Shown: piece by piece, positions 30,401 through 44,500 of the stretch
Numbering within the stretch: position 1 is the first letter of the stretch
Layout of the letters: each line of letters begins with the position of its first letter
Assembly (NCBI GenBank): GCA_964035545.1
Contig: OZ037769.1
Location: 2,945,001-3,009,000 of the forward strand
Direction: 5' to 3'
Source of the DNA: Bugula neritina
Lineage: Eukaryota; Bryozoa; Gymnolaemata; Cheilostomatida; Bugulidae
Length of the DNA: 64,000 bases
Notes under the pieces: model-generated
Told to the model about the DNA's origin: nothing
What the model saw: the letters and a program-made list of their open reading frames with translations, nothing else
Database searches by the model: none
Made by a program: the position numbers and the translations under genes

Positions 30401-33400
30401 ACACTTGCTTGAGGTAGGTGCAGTAATGAAGAAATTGTAAAAACCTGTGTTCCAGAATAGAAATGTAGCATAAGAAGCCATGTTCTCACAAGAATTTCAA
30501 CAGGCGCCCCAAACCAAAATTTAATAATAAAATAACCAAACTTGGGCGATCTCAATTTCTCCACCACTGCTCTTAAATGACTTGCCTTTTTGCAATTTCT
30601 AAAATTTAATTACTACTATCTATAGCAAATGCTGTTTTGGTCTATCGCCAACAATGTCCCATTTTTTCATTTTAAACCAATCTATGAGTCATACTAGGCA
30701 GTGTGATGCCAAAAGATCACTTGTTCCTACACAATGCAACCCTTTAGTTGTAGTTACTAAACTTCAGAGTTAAATGAGAATAACACACCCTCCATTACTA
30801 AGAGAATGAATAGATAAAACAAACTTCTACTGAGGAGGGTGCATGCAGTTTCTATGATCTACAGTCTACAGAGTCTATTCTATAGCCAACCACAAACTGA
30901 TAAGGAAATTGATAAAGCAGAAGTGCTGACGTTAAGATCTAGAAAGAAAAGCTGACCATTTGCCCTTTAGAATGTACATGATGTATTCACAACATCAAAA
31001 GAGATTCTTCTAAAGCAGGTCTATATCATTTTCGGAGTAATAAATTAGCAGCATATTATACTACCCATTACCATCTAGTATTGCTAGGCTGCCTACAGTC
31101 ACTACAAGGTATACAGCGCTCATCTTTCATCACAAAACACGTAATAATAACACATTACAAGCTAATTCATTACAAGTTTTTTTCACACAAATGATATGAA
31201 TAAAATGGGCACATTGGTTTGTAAAACATAATGAGTATACGCCTATATACAGCAATGTATGTTATGCCGCATTCAGACTAGGTTGAAACTGAACTGTGAA
31301 TGAGTTTTTGAGGCTAAGCATTAAACTCTGACATCACAGCTGTCTGATTTCTGAACAGTTCACAGTTCAGTTTCAACTGTAGTCTGAATGCGCCAATTCA
31401 GTAACAACATATATCGCATACATAGCTGTTTATTATGTGTAGCAGGGGAGAGAAATATGCTTCCACTCACTATTAATTTGCAGGCGACTTTAGCAAACAG
31501 GAATCCGAAAGTGAACAGATATATACATGGATACTGAGTATATATGTCTCCAGACGGCTCAGACTTTTTGGCTATTACAACGGTTAATGCGAGAACAGTG
31601 AATATCGGAAATACAGGAAATAGCACACTTGTATCCTGCCAAATAAAAGAAAATAACAATATTATTAGCCAACAATTTGTATATAAAATGGAAAACAATT
31701 GTTTAATTTCAGCTCTAACACATCAAAACAAATCTTGTACTAGAATTTATTAGAATTAAAAACATGTTGAACCATATCTCACTGATATCCCTTCAAGACT
31801 TACTTACTATTTAAATAAATTCACTGAATTGAATTAAGTGACAATTTGCAATAAATGCAATAATGAAATAAATACAATAACTGCCAACATATTGAGTGTA
31901 TTTACACATTCTATCTATAGCTACATGAAAACAAGAGAAATCAACCAACAACTTGTATTTGTAGCAGTTCCACTACATTAGTTTAAAATAAATTTGAAAT
32001 TACTCTTTCACTTTACAGCAGGGCTGGCTATGTTTATATTAGATAGAGCTGCATGCAGACCAAATCAATTTTCTAGTAAATTTTATTTGTAGGTCTTCAA
32101 TTTATTCATTAGCATTTATTGGGCAATGGGCAACTTCAAGTTATCATAAATCATTGCTGATGTGATATCTGGCAAATATAGCCAACTCCCACCTAGACCT
32201 CTGGCATATATACAGCTTCTTTTTGTTGTTTTTGAGTCACTAACCATTTTTATGTTTTTTATTCAAAATTAGAATATACTGCAATAGCATACTGAACCAA
32301 TAAACTATAATGCAATTTATAAAATAATTGTAATTGTTATGAATTGTGATAGACAATACATGCAGAAGATGCTGTAGCAATAGTAAGAATAAATTTGGTT
32401 ATGTAATCAAATTGAAGTTGATGTCAATAGATGTTTATGCTTGCAGTGACTAATATAGCTGATAATTATGTTGGTTAGTTGTTGAATGGCAGATTAATTA
32501 CTATTATTATTTCCTGAGGACAACTATTGCACCACCGGTTAGAATTAACCCAAGGTGTTTCACTTAAATAATTATGACTCATCTTGATTAGGTATTGAAA
32601 ATAGGCTATTTTAATTTTCAAATGTTCAAAATTTTAATAGGAAGTAACTTAGGTATTATGTGTTTTCAGAGATAGCAGTATATATACCCTGTGTTTCAAG
32701 ATTTCGAATAATCCTGGGACTAATCTTGTATTAATTGTGTTAAGTTACCGAAATTTATTGAACTGAATTAATTATAACTTGACCAAACATTTTGAAAACA
32801 CAACCCTGAAGCTGTACTCAGGTTGTATAAAGCTATATCCTTGCATAAACTAAGATGTTGTTTTTAATATTCTAGCACTTCAGAAATGCAGCTAGACAGA
32901 CTTGGTTAAAAATAAAGAGTATTGTAAAAAGAAGACAACTCTGAAGAAGCTCAAAGTAAGATAACTCCCTATTACGTATTTGATTGACTTGTCATTGAAG
33001 TAAGTTACTCCATACAAGATGCCCGAAGCCAGAAAATACCATGACAAAAATTTTGGTATATATAACAGGTACTTTTCCCAGTTAATCAAGAAAGTAATGT
33101 ACTCAATACAATAAAAACCTACAGGGCTTTATAATGCATTACACTTGTGCTAAAAAATTACACCTCTATAAATGCTAGAAGTAAAATCAGATTAAAAAAC
33201 AAAATCTAGTGCACTACGAACTTAACAATACTTACTGCAACAGTAGAGCCATTTCTGCCCACTCCTCCTTTAATAAATATAGTATGGAAAGCAGGCAATG
33301 CTTGGAAAATTCCTCCCAGTACTACTGTGGCCACCAGGACTTTGTTGAGGGCAACTCCCAACATCGGCACCTGTCACATATCCAAACAAATAAAATACAT

Positions 33401-35620
33401 GTTACAACATTTCTAAATATCTCACAAATATTTGAATTCAGCAGGTCAAATTACATCAGTTGGACAACTTTTATAATTTTAAAGCGAAAATAATTTTTCT
33501 CTTGTTTTTCCCAGTTTGTACTAAATGAAGTGAGTTTGGCCCATTTGGGGAAGTTGATAATCTTCTTGAATCAGTTTTGTGAGATTTGATTGGACTTGTA
33601 AAACTCTAAAATCCAGTTAACACGAGTTACAACTCAACTACATTTTGTATGTATGTACTATGTAGACCTACAGAAATATGCCACTGCAAAGCATTAATGC
33701 AAGTGGAAAGACAAAACACTATCTCAACTATTAGAGGTTTAGTTTTTCACATCAGAAACGTTATGAATCTTAGTTTACTTTATTTCAACTAACTGTACAA
33801 GTCATTGATTACTTAGCCAATCAGCTAGCCATGCTATGAATCGTCCAGTTAGCCACGGTACGAACTGATGATGAAAGTAATCAGGTTTCTAAGTCACTAC
33901 TATGATTACTTATCTAGTGAGTCACTGCTTATCATCAGCTTACGGAGATATACTGTGATTGTATTGGGAGACTATACAATATATTGTTGTATAATTATTG
34001 TATATAATATACGTATCATTATATTATATTATATTATATACATCAATATGATATTATACTATATTATATAATATACACTATTATATAAATTATATTATAA
34101 TATAGTAAACGTTTCTGTCTACTCTAAACCGCTTCCAGTTCCCTCTGCCAATGTTTTGTTGAAGAAGTCAAGAGCAGATAACTGCCGAAAAGCTAAATAA
34201 TTGTAATAATATATTACAGTGCTCCCTCCATATCTCACGGATCTAGTTCTCACGAAATTCCATAGGTCACAAGAAGAGCTTGGACCCTGTTTTGTGGCTT
34301 ATGTATGTGTGGATAAGGACAAAATGGCCAAATTTAACGGATCCATGAGTTAAATCTGGCATTCTACTATGTCATGAATTGAGGTTTCACGACCTGCAGC
34401 TTAGTGAGATAAGGAGGGAGCATTGTATATCATTACTAATTATGTTCTAAATAACCTGGAAGATTGAAATACACAATTTCATAAAATGACACATCACTGA
34501 GTTTCAGCTACTAATACTTGTGTTGGTTTGCTTAGCTATGTAGACCAACCTGCATGAGCCAGATCTCTTCTCCAAACACACCAGACATCAGGAAACCAGC
34601 CATCATCAAAAACTGCATCTCCACCACATCAAACCTGGGAAAGTGAGAATATAGGAGTTATCCTCCCAACATAATTGATTTTAAAACTTGAGATTATTAA
34701 GTTATGTCATGCAAATTATTCAGCTTGTAGCAAAAGTGAATTTTCTTCAAAAATTGTCTAAAAAACAGTAAAAAGTAGAAAAGACTGAAAACATTTATAA
34801 ACCTTACATTTTCTCCCTTAATACAGGACAACTGTTTACTATAATTATTATTCCAACTGTTATATAAGATAAAAAATTTCCATGTTTGCAGCAACAGATT
34901 AGTAGCACATGTTACATTGCAAGAATACAGCTGAGCAAGACTGTGTCCTCAGATTATGAACACAAATGTTTGGTTGAGTGCTCCTCCCCCCCCCCCCTTT
35001 CTTACTACTAGCAATAACTAATACTTATACATGTATAGTTCCCAGACCAACATACTGCAATGTGTGAGAATAAACTGGACAGCCCATAAAACTTTATCTT
35101 CTAGAACCAAATTTGACTGTTGCACAATTACAATAAAATACTATACCTATTCCATAAATTGAAATATTTTTAATAAAAATCTTCTAATCCCTCATTTCAG
35201 TTACTCAACACTTTAAAGAGATATTTACATTTATTCTTCGTAATAAAAAACAAGCAGCCTTAATTTATTGATTCATTGATTTGAAGATTGTCGTCAAGTT
35301 GAAAAGATTGTCATGTAAATACCTTTTGAAAGGTTCTAGAAACTTACTTGCCAAACTTGAGAGCTCCAGTGCAGTAGGTGACCCAGTGAGCGAGGTAGAA
35401 AGCCATGTATGCTCCACAAGTTAGTAGCATGAGGTACTCCAGCTCTAGCCGACAGTGTATAAGAGACGCAACCACCAGCACAACTACAAGTGTTGGCATA
35501 TAATACAGTAGAACACGGGCTAGACAATCTCATCAACCAACAGTTTTAGACAAAGCATATCCTATCATAATACTATTTATATTAAATATATTAAAAAAAT
35601 ATATATATGAAATATATTAA

Positions 35621-35660
<40 letters not shown>

Positions 35661-38600
35661 GTGTGTGCGTGTGTGTGCGTGTGTGTGTGTGTGTGTGCGT
35701 GTGCGTGCATGTGTGTGTGTATGAATTTGGGCATAGTTTGTTACAGCTCTAGGCATATATGCTTTTAATAACTTGTGATGGTCATCAATTTATAAGATAA
35801 CTTGATGCTAAGTGTCCTAGTAATTGCAAAGACGAAATATATGCAAAAATGGAAAGTGAATATTAAATGGTTTGTATATTCAATCGCTGCATTATTGTAA
35901 TATATTATATAAAATAGACACAGCATATGAAATAGACAACTACGTACTCAGCACCAGACCTTCTAAAGATTAGAGACCACAGACCAGATATTGTTTCATT
36001 TTAAAGTCTGTTGTTATAATTTACACACTTGTCAGTCTAATTCAATCTGCCAAAATAATCAACCCAATAGCCATAACTATACTAAACTAGTACTTTGTAA
36101 CTAACATCCATACTCAATAGCTTTTGTACACTCCAAGTAGGAAGATAGGCACACTTTGTAACATCTTTAGAAACATACAGTATAGTTTATAGAGTGTACA
36201 GAAACATCTTAATAAAACAGTTGAAACTTTGAACTCTTGAAATTTCATATTCAACACTAATCTATGTAGTGCCAATAGTTTAAAGTTGTCCCTGGTACCA
36301 TAAGGGACTTCCTAGAAGCTAAACTCTAATAGATAGGTGGAAGGAGTATAAAGTACTCTACAGGAGATAAATTGCAGCGTTACTCATTGACCTTCATGTG
36401 TGCAACATGTTAGTGTATAGTGGGTATATATGACAAAAAGAGTTTAACAGCAACATACAAACACATAGCAGTTGATGACAAGTGGAACCTGGTATGAAGC
36501 AAAAGTTGCTACTAGGGAATATAAGTCTAAGAGAAAGAGCTGAAGTAGGTTGGCTCAGCATTCACTAGGTTCACAGTTACAAAGTGTAAAGTCCATATGA
36601 TGAACACTACAAAGCCTAGTAACTGTGAACTGTGATGGAAAGTAGAGCGCAGTGTACACCCTCATGATAAGAAAAGTTCCCAGTGTAAGAATTCAACAGC
36701 AGAAAGTGGAAAAAACCCAGCGTCTAATATCATATGTTGATCAAGTCTTTACAGTCATTACACTAATAGCATTTAGTTATATATTATAATTTCTATATTA
36801 TAACGTTACATATTATACTCTAATAATGTCATTACAAGTGAACCGTGGAGAATTATATAGCTGGTTAGTAGTACTAGTTATTCACACTGCTAGTTTAAAC
36901 ATCTAACTAACATTCAATAATAAATATATTATATAACTGAGAATATTGAATATTATAATTATATATTATATTTTATTCCACATTTTATATGGGTAACTTG
37001 GTAAGTGAAAATGCTCATAGTCATCTTTATTTGTTTAGAACTTCCAATGGAAGTTCATACTTTCTAACCTAAGGTCAATAACTAGGTTTTTATGTCAACT
37101 ACACATGTAGCATAGTTTCCTGGAATTGTAAGGGGGAGATAACTGACTAACCAGTAGATACAGCGTCACAGCCATGATCAAACAACTCCCCAAGTGGTGA
37201 GGCAGTATTAGTTCTTCTAGCTTGTTTTCCATCTATGCTATCCATAGTTTGATATATAAACACTCCAGTGGCTGCAGCAAAGTGAGTCCATGATGGAGAC
37301 TGAAAATAAGAAGATATGTGAGCGTGAAGAAATGAAAACTAGATATTGGATAATACATCTTATGCTTATATATGTGAATACGGAGATTTCAGTATTGATT
37401 TTAAGCTAAATACAAAATATGAGAAGAAAAGTTATAAACATAATTTACAATTATTACTAGCAAATAGTACTAAAAACACCTAAATTGATACTTTTTAAGA
37501 GAAAATCTTTATGTTAGCATTCTACCGTGCTATAAAAATTAGAAAAAAATGCATAGCATTTTATTATTTTATGAATATGAAGCAAGTCAAAACTGCAAAT
37601 TGAGTTTAACTTTTCTAACTGTATTCTTACAAACATATTTAGAGCAAATCATTTTCTAGTTATAAAGTCATGTTAGCTTTTAGGATAACTAAAAGTAACT
37701 TAAATTTGATAATGGTTTTTATAACAATTAAAATAGTAAATACAATAAAAAATCAATATCATTAGCATTGTGTCAAACATAGTGACAATATGAATGATAC
37801 TTGAATATCTAAAAGTCAAAGCAAAAGTTGGTCTAAAAATTATAACTCACTAAATAGCTTGCACAATGAATTACTCATAGTCAGGGTGACATTCATAATC
37901 CATTATGATTATCTTTGCACTGGATGTCATGTTGACGAAAATTGAATTGATCAAAGTGATTATTCAATCACTATTACTACTAGTAATGATTAAAACCATG
38001 GCACTGTGCTAATAAATCGAATGTAAGCTCCATACTGCTTTGGACCTGTGAGTGTAAAAACTTGACCTAATAATCATATCGTAATGATAATAACTAACTT
38101 AATAAGTAATGCGTATATGCCAGTTTTGAGAACCTAACTAAATTTAAGGGCAACTTAAACTTAGCAAAGCAAATAAATTTACACTTCTAACAAACTAAAC
38201 ACACTAAAATGATTATCATTATGGCACTATGACTTGTGACTAAGACAAAACATAAAAAACTTGAATTTCAACAATCACAATAACAATGAAAGTGCTAAGC
38301 TTAAGGCACAAATCTAATTTCATAACAATTAACACATCAATATTAATTATAATTTTTATTTATTATTTTAATTTAGGTACTAAAAGTAAAAGTAAATAAA
38401 AAAATAAAAAATAAGATTAGGTATAACCGCAAAAAAACTTACCTTCTGCACATTATCAGGATTATAAATTACAATAAGTAGCGAAGTAAATATGTTAATC
38501 ATGAGCCCAATAAACGTTATAGAATTGGGTGCCCACCATAGAGGGCATTTAGAAACTGTCCAGTTCCAAAAAGGCTGGAGCAATGGCTCAAGCATTGTGT

Positions 38601-38736
38601 AGTCTCCATCACGCTTATATTTATGTTCAGCCAAATTTTTTAATTGCCTAGCTGATAAAACATCCATCATTTCACTTTTGAAAGACTTAATTGTCTTCCA
38701 GAAAAAGTATATTACACCACCCTCTAAGACAACCAT
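27408..38736 (-). CDS. CEPT1: Choline/ethanolamine phosphotransferase, CEPT1/CHPT1 type (8 exons)
   Basis: Exons in gene order: 38736-38443, 37299-37152, 35483-35348, 34634-34550, 33370-33236, 31635-31471, 28609-28484, 27617-27408, giving 432 residues (human 406-416). It transfers phosphocholine or phosphoethanolamine from the CDP form to diacylglycerol in ER/Golgi membranes. The CDP-alcohol phosphotransferase signature DGxxAR(x8)Gx3Dx3D is complete at residues 121-143. Other family blocks are [16 protein letters not shown] and [11 protein letters not shown], with hydrophobic helices throughout. A lysine-rich tail ends KKHK. CEPT1 and CHPT1 cannot be told apart here; SELENOI is excluded by the sequence after the signature and the GGVG block. 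Met23/24 is an alternative start. Two acceptors abut minisatellites. Divergent from HYI. Confidence 0.95.
27618..28110. repeat. 14-bp minisatellite at the acceptor of the last CEPT exon
   Basis: About 34 units of agagtacactgagt with variants (atacagag, ggtagggta). On the minus strand units read CTCAG/TGTAC, resembling the true acceptor TTACAG/GTGTAC immediately next to the array. Confidence 0.97.
28610..29290. repeat. 40-bp minisatellite at the acceptor of CEPT exon 7
   Basis: About 17 units of roughly 40 bp. The first touches the exon boundary at 28609/28610. Most units repeat the minus-strand acceptor tract TATGTTTGTAG/G; two units have lost the AG. Confidence 0.97.
31266..31394. mobile_element. 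Short MITE with about 35-bp terminal inverted repeats
   Basis: The left end GCCGCATTCAGACTAGGTTG and right end (reverse complement GGCGCATTCAGACTACAGTT) continue through GAAACTGAACTGTGAA on both sides. The length is 129 bp. It lies 77 bp from the exon 6 donor of CEPT. The superfamily is not clear because the target duplication is not obvious. Confidence 0.8.
34217..34425. mobile_element. TA-target MITE, copy 2 (intact)
   Basis: Inverted ends CAGTGCTCCCTCCATATCTC and (reverse complement of the right end) CAATGCTCCCTCCTTATCTC, flanked by TA on each side (34215-34216, 34426-34427), suggest a Tc1/mariner or pogo-like non-autonomous element of 209 bp. It shares ends and internal sequence with the interrupted copy at 24192-24725. 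It lies in CEPT intron 4. Confidence 0.85.
35624..35722. repeat. (GT)n microsatellite
   Basis: A GT/GC-interrupted dinucleotide run in CEPT intron 2-3 sequence, preceded by ATATTA repeats. Confidence 0.95.
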
Positions 38737-39790
38737 TGAAAATCATCAACACAAATCTGAAGTCAAAGGTGAAAAGTCCAAAAAAGTAATAGGGAATTTG
38801 TTTTTACGAACATCACAACACACCGGTTTCCTGTGAAGGCGTGGTAAGTGTTGCTGGGCGGAACTTGGAAATAGACATCGACATAACATATCAAATTGAA
38901 CACGTGCTAGCATTATTATGTCAAGGGTGCAAGTGCAAGTGTCCAAGGTCAAGGGTCACGTTTTTCCATGTTTTCCTGCAAGTTATGAATTGTAATTCGA
39001 TCCTACAAATAAGTTAACTCTTAATTTTATTTATTTATATTTTGCTGAACTTATAAAATTGGCCTAGTATTTATGCGTAGCGAAGCGGTGCCCTGTAGAT
39101 GTATAACATTAACATAATTATAAATATACTGAAAGTAAAATATTAAATTTAATGTGAAATTATTCAATCATTATCACTTTATCAGTTTAACTTTATGATT
39201 ATCAATATCATTATCACAATAATGATCATTATCAATAATCATAATGCTAATCATTGTCATAATGATATTCCTAACAATAGCAGTAACTCGCTCAAAGTCA
39301 ATATTTGATCATTTATATTAATATAATCAATTAGTTTATCATCATGAGTGATCATGATCATCATTATGTATTTAACTTCAAGGTTTTTTACTTTTAGGTT
39401 GTGAAAGTCAACTCTAAGCTAGTAAACAGTAACATTGTCATTTGGGCTTTAGTCTTAGGTTTGGCTTAACTCAAAATGAGTTTGACTTTTAAAACTCAGA
39501 GTTTTAAATTGTAATTTATAAATTCAAATAAACCACTGGCTTTTTCCCCTTAGCCCACTCTTTCATGTCAGGAAGAGTGGGATTCAGGTAATTTAGGTAA
39601 ATCCAGGTAAATATAAAATTTGATTTTATAATATCCATTATGATTATTGATGCTCATATTGATAAATATTAATATTTTTATTACTAATGATAATTACGTT
39701 TACTGTGATTGTCCTATGGCTTTGATAAACATAATAGTTTGATGAGCAAAGCTGTAACGCTTCTAAACTTTTTAATATCAGTTTAAATAT
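37830..39790. other. Cryptically simple tracts around the CEPT/HYI divergent promoters
   Basis: About 37830-38400 (CEPT intron 1) and 39100-39790 (between the start codons) hold mixed words such as ATGATTATCATTATGG and ATGATCATTATCAATAATC, with TTTAACTTC-like runs. No gene is seen between 38737 and 39895. The 38760-38960 stretch is of normal complexity and is the likely CEPT leader or promoter. Confidence 0.55.
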
Positions 39791-39895
39791 AATTGAGAAA
39801 ATGATGTTATGTAATTAAAAAATTTATTTAGCATGGGTTTTGGCATCATGTTGTGTGTGCGTGTTTCATCCCTAAGAATATCTGTTGACAGGGCT

Positions 39896-41028
39896 ATGGC
39901 TCGAAAGCTGAAGTTTGCTGCTAATTTGCACTGGCTGTTCAAAGAACATGAACATTTTACTGACAGATATGCCGCTGCCGCTAAAGCCGGTTTTCTGTAT
40001 GTTGAAAGTGCTGACGTATGCAGCTTGCCATTGGAGGAGTTGGTCGAAGCTAAAACAAAGTCTAAAGTCAATCATGTGCTCATGAACTCCACACCAGGTT
40101 AGTGCCGGGCCAGTTGTTTATTTGATTGGTGCAAATGTGACATCATTTATATGAATATCCATTGTAGAATTATGTTAGTGCTTGTAACAGTTAATTGTTG
40201 ACTGCAAGATTGCAATAATGAATTGAGAAATAAGAAAATTGTTGAAAGTCTGCAACTAATTGCAACAAATAATTCTAGTTATTTTATGATCTGTCAAGTA
40301 CTTTTTAAGTTATTAAGTCTTGCTCAGTTTAGTGTTCAGGGAAATTTTCATTATTAATTTACACGTGGTTATACTTTAGGACATTATTTCAAATTATTTC
40401 ATAGCTTTTATATTTAAATTAACATCTTTTCAAGTAATATGCATCTAGATTTGCCTTTTATCTGTTTTTAAAACTCGAGTGCTTAGATTGCTGGTTGTTT
40501 ATTTGTCTATCTATCTATGCTAGGAGATGTTGCAAAGGGGGAAAGAGGGATTTCAGCTGTACCTGAGAGACAAGATGCTTTTAGGCAATCCCTGGACACG
40601 TCAATTAAATACTGTAAAGCTCTCGGCTGTTCTAGGTATTCTCACATTAAATATATTCAGTTGTGTGTGCTGAGCAGCATCTCCATCTTGCCATAGTCTA
40701 CACATTACACACAGTCTGTTGTCTCACTAATATGGAGTTATCTGTTCACCAGTAGTGTAGGACAACTCCGAGTTTCGTGTTATTTTTTCTAGATTACATA
40801 TCATGGCTGGTGTTGAAACAGATGCTCACTCGAAGCAAGAAATGAGAGAAGTATATGTTGACAATCTGAAATATGCTTCACGAAAGTTAGGAGAGCATGA
40901 CATCATGGCTTTGATTGAACCAATAAATACCAGGCTCTCAGTGCCAGGGTATTTTTTAAACAATGTTGATGAAGGTAAATAAAGTTATTCACTATTAGCT
41001 CCATGTATACATATGCTATAGTATATAA

Positions 41029-41105
<77 letters not shown>

Positions 41106-41459
41106 TGTAATGTGTTTCTGAATTATTGCAATTTATTTCTCATATACTCTAATATGTTTCACATTAAGGATTGAAATTTGAAGTTGGTTAAAAACTTTCA
41201 CAGCTATGAAATATGAATGCTCTTCTGCCGTCCTAACTCCTTATATTATTACAAAATTCAAAACATGCTGATTCTAATTTTTATAATGTTGTGTTGCAAA
41301 AGTTGTTTCACAATAAATGAATACATAAATACTACAGTCTTAATGCTTGCAAATAATGCCTTTTCTCTCCTACTAAATGAATTTTTTTATTGAGTTTATG
41401 TTTATGGACAGATTTAGTCAATTTCAAGCTTTCTAATGATATATTAATAATATTATAAT

Positions 41460-41501
<42 letters not shown>

Positions 41502-44500
41502 GAGAAACATTGTTGATTTATTACTTTATTAGGTAAAGTAATTATACTGATATTTCGGGCACCACTGTGCCCATCTTCAGAGTAGCAATATACGTTTGCA
41601 CGCACGCACACACACACACACACACACACACGAGAAGAAATAAAATGAGATTTGATTAATATAATGACATTTATTACTAGTAGTTTCGTACACAAGATGT
41701 TGTGCACTTGTCAGATAAAATTGATGAGTGTACGAAACTATTAGTAATAAATGTCATTATATTAATCAAATCTCATTTTATTTTTTCTAATATATATATA
41801 TATATGTATATATGATAATAATAATATATATATTTTCATGTATATATTTATTATATAATAGATATAGATATAACAATAATGATATCTTAGTCAGATCACC
41901 TGTTAACTAAACAAGCGAATTCAAGAAGATTTGCTTTACCAGGTTTTATGACTTGCTTTAATGCAAATAGAAAAATAATTACAACTGATAATTTGTAGCT
42001 GTGAAGATACTGCAAGAAGTTGATGATCCCAATCTTAAGCTACAAATGGTGAGTTTGATTTAGCTTAGTTTGTGATTTTAGTCTCGAGTTTTAAGTTTGA
42101 ATTGTTTTGCACAATTTTTTAGACTCCATTCGATCACGTGGCTAATGGCCAAATTTTTAAAAAAAAAAACATTTGATTTACAGTGGATTACTTTTATGAA
42201 ATTTACAAAGTGATTTTGCACTCTCTGTTTGTTTGAGTTAAGCACTAGGTTGCCCCTATATAAAAGTACCACCATGTTTTGAGTGCTTTTTATGAATATG
42301 TTTTGACTTCACGCCCTGTTGTCTGTACCGTCTTTTTGTTCACTCAATTTATGATCCTCCAATCACATTTCAAACCTCAACTGAAGAGCTATTAAATTGA
42401 AATTAAACCTATTTTGTAAAATGTTCTACCTATTGCAGAGTTGGGGTCAATTACATATGAATGTAATTATTTAGAATTACAAATACATGATAATTTGTCA
42501 ATTACAATTATAATTACAGTTGAAATAAATGTAATTAATTACAATTACAATTACTGTTCTCCCAAGAGACTAATAAAAGTTATATAATCTCACTTGTGGG
42601 GTCCAACTACCCAGGGTAAGTTTGAAATCGGAAAACCTTCCTTTTTCTTAACAGTAACGAATAGAGTGATAAATACGACATTAAGTTAATGTAAACTTTT
42701 TATTAAACAGTAAGCATTGCAGGAAAAATATAAATTTTATAAGATTTAAAAGTTTGAAGTAATTGTTATGTAATTATAAAGTAATTGTTAAATTCAATTA
42801 CATTAGCAAAGTAATTGATTACAATTACATTTTTATACATCAATTAAAAATTGCATTCAATTACTTGAAAAAATTCAATTAATTACAATTACAAATTATA
42901 ATTACCCCAACCCTGACCAATTGTCAACTATTCATGGCATGCCTCTACTATCTGCTGTTCCTCCATGGAGCTTTGTTATCAATTCTTCTGCTATACGTGT
43001 TTTTTTTACTTTTGAATAAATATAACAAAACAAACAAACCTAGAAATATTGAGGTGACTATGAATTTTCACCTAACAGGTGCCTCAGTGACTTGTTTGGG
43101 TTGTCAGATCTATTTCTCATACCTGTAATCTTGTTTTGAAACAAGCCAACAAATACGCAAAGTGTTTGTGAAATTCTAAGGGCAGAATCTATGCGCATGC
43201 AGGCACTGCATACAAAGTGCCAGCATGTAGCAACTATCTAAAGTTTGTCCTCTTTTCTATCTGTGCCTTTCATCTGTGCCACTAATCTAATTTTTTTCAG
43301 GATTTCTTTCACATCCAGATAATGCACGGAGACCTAACAGCTAATATCAAAAAGTATCTTCCTTATATAGGTTAGTGTATTCCAAGTGAGCCCATTGTTT
43401 CCTGGTGGTAATTGAGGTTATTATTAGGTTAATGCTATAGAAAATCGCTTGAAGCAGCACAGAGTTGGTGGTCACTGAATGCATTGCTTGTGGTTTGGAG
43501 TCTAGACGATGCGTATACAAATACCCTACTCGGTCACCCCCAACTTGGTGCTTCTTCTAGCAATATTCGAGTTGTATTGCATAAATAATTTTAAAACGTA
43601 TTTTAGCATTCAGCAGTTTGTTACATTATATTATGTTATAATATATTATATTATACAAACTTATGGTAATATACAAACTTAATTCTTTTAAGTCATCTTT
43701 TTTACATGGTAATTTTGCTTAAAAAGTCAAAATGACTCTCTAAAGGCACTTTGTTTTTACTGGAGATATTTAATTGTGGGGGAGGCAAGTGATTGGGAAT
43801 TTATTAGCATAAGTCACTAAACTTGTTTGCGGTTATATTCATCAGATCCACCAGATTTTCTCTTGTCTGTTGGTATTTGACTATCAACTTTGCTTCACTC
43901 ATCAGTAGTGAATTAGGTTATTTGCTCTAACAAATAGTATTCATATGCCCAATAAATAAATTATGCAAATAATTTTTAAAAATATAATTATTGCATTAGA
44001 TGTTTAAATGGTTGTCACTATATTATTCCTATTTATACATATTTTGTATATAAATTTGTGTTTAGAATGATATATTTTATAAAATTTATAAAAAAATTTC
44101 CACCTGCTTAATCTTATATAAAGCGGTGAACAGTTGCCTTCTCCCTGTGGAAATGTGGTACACAAATGGGTTGTTTACTTAAATTTTGATTATTTCCTGT
44201 AATCAGTTTGACCAAAGTGGTTTCAACCAGTTTATTCTAACTAATTTTCATAAACACTAGGTAAGCAGTGAGAGTGCTTTCACCCAAACCGCTGATCAGC
44301 AAAATTGAACAAACCTGATCACTGCATCTCAATAGGACTACTACTTTCAGCTGTTGGTATAAACCTGAGTAAGCAGTTAACAAAACAGTGTAAATCCTTA
44401 ACTCTTCTACTTACATCTCCTTCAATCTTATCTCTCAACACTTAATCTCTATATTCTGCACACTCATTCATTCACCTTCAGGTGGCACATTTCATCATTA

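Larger units (their letters stand above)
41467..41820 (-). mobile_element. Probable Penelope-like element remnant with hammerhead-like motifs
   Basis: Flanked by (TA)n and split by a (CA)n run (41600-41631). It contains two CTGA...GAAA hairpin motifs on the minus strand (see the candidate ribozymes) and a 56-bp inverted repeat (41638-41693 against 41728-41783, one mismatch). Penelope-like retroelements are known to carry hammerhead ribozymes in their terminal repeats. No coding part remains, so assignment is by motif only. Confidence 0.45.

Noticed and set aside
27408-38736. Assignment of the phosphotransferase to SELENOI
   Set aside because: The sequence after the signature and the GGVGRNGST block match CEPT1/CHPT1; no in-frame TGA selenocysteine is needed.
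41453-41707. Minus-strand open frame with Cys-Val repeats
   Set aside because: It is a translation of the (CA)n and (TA)n runs.
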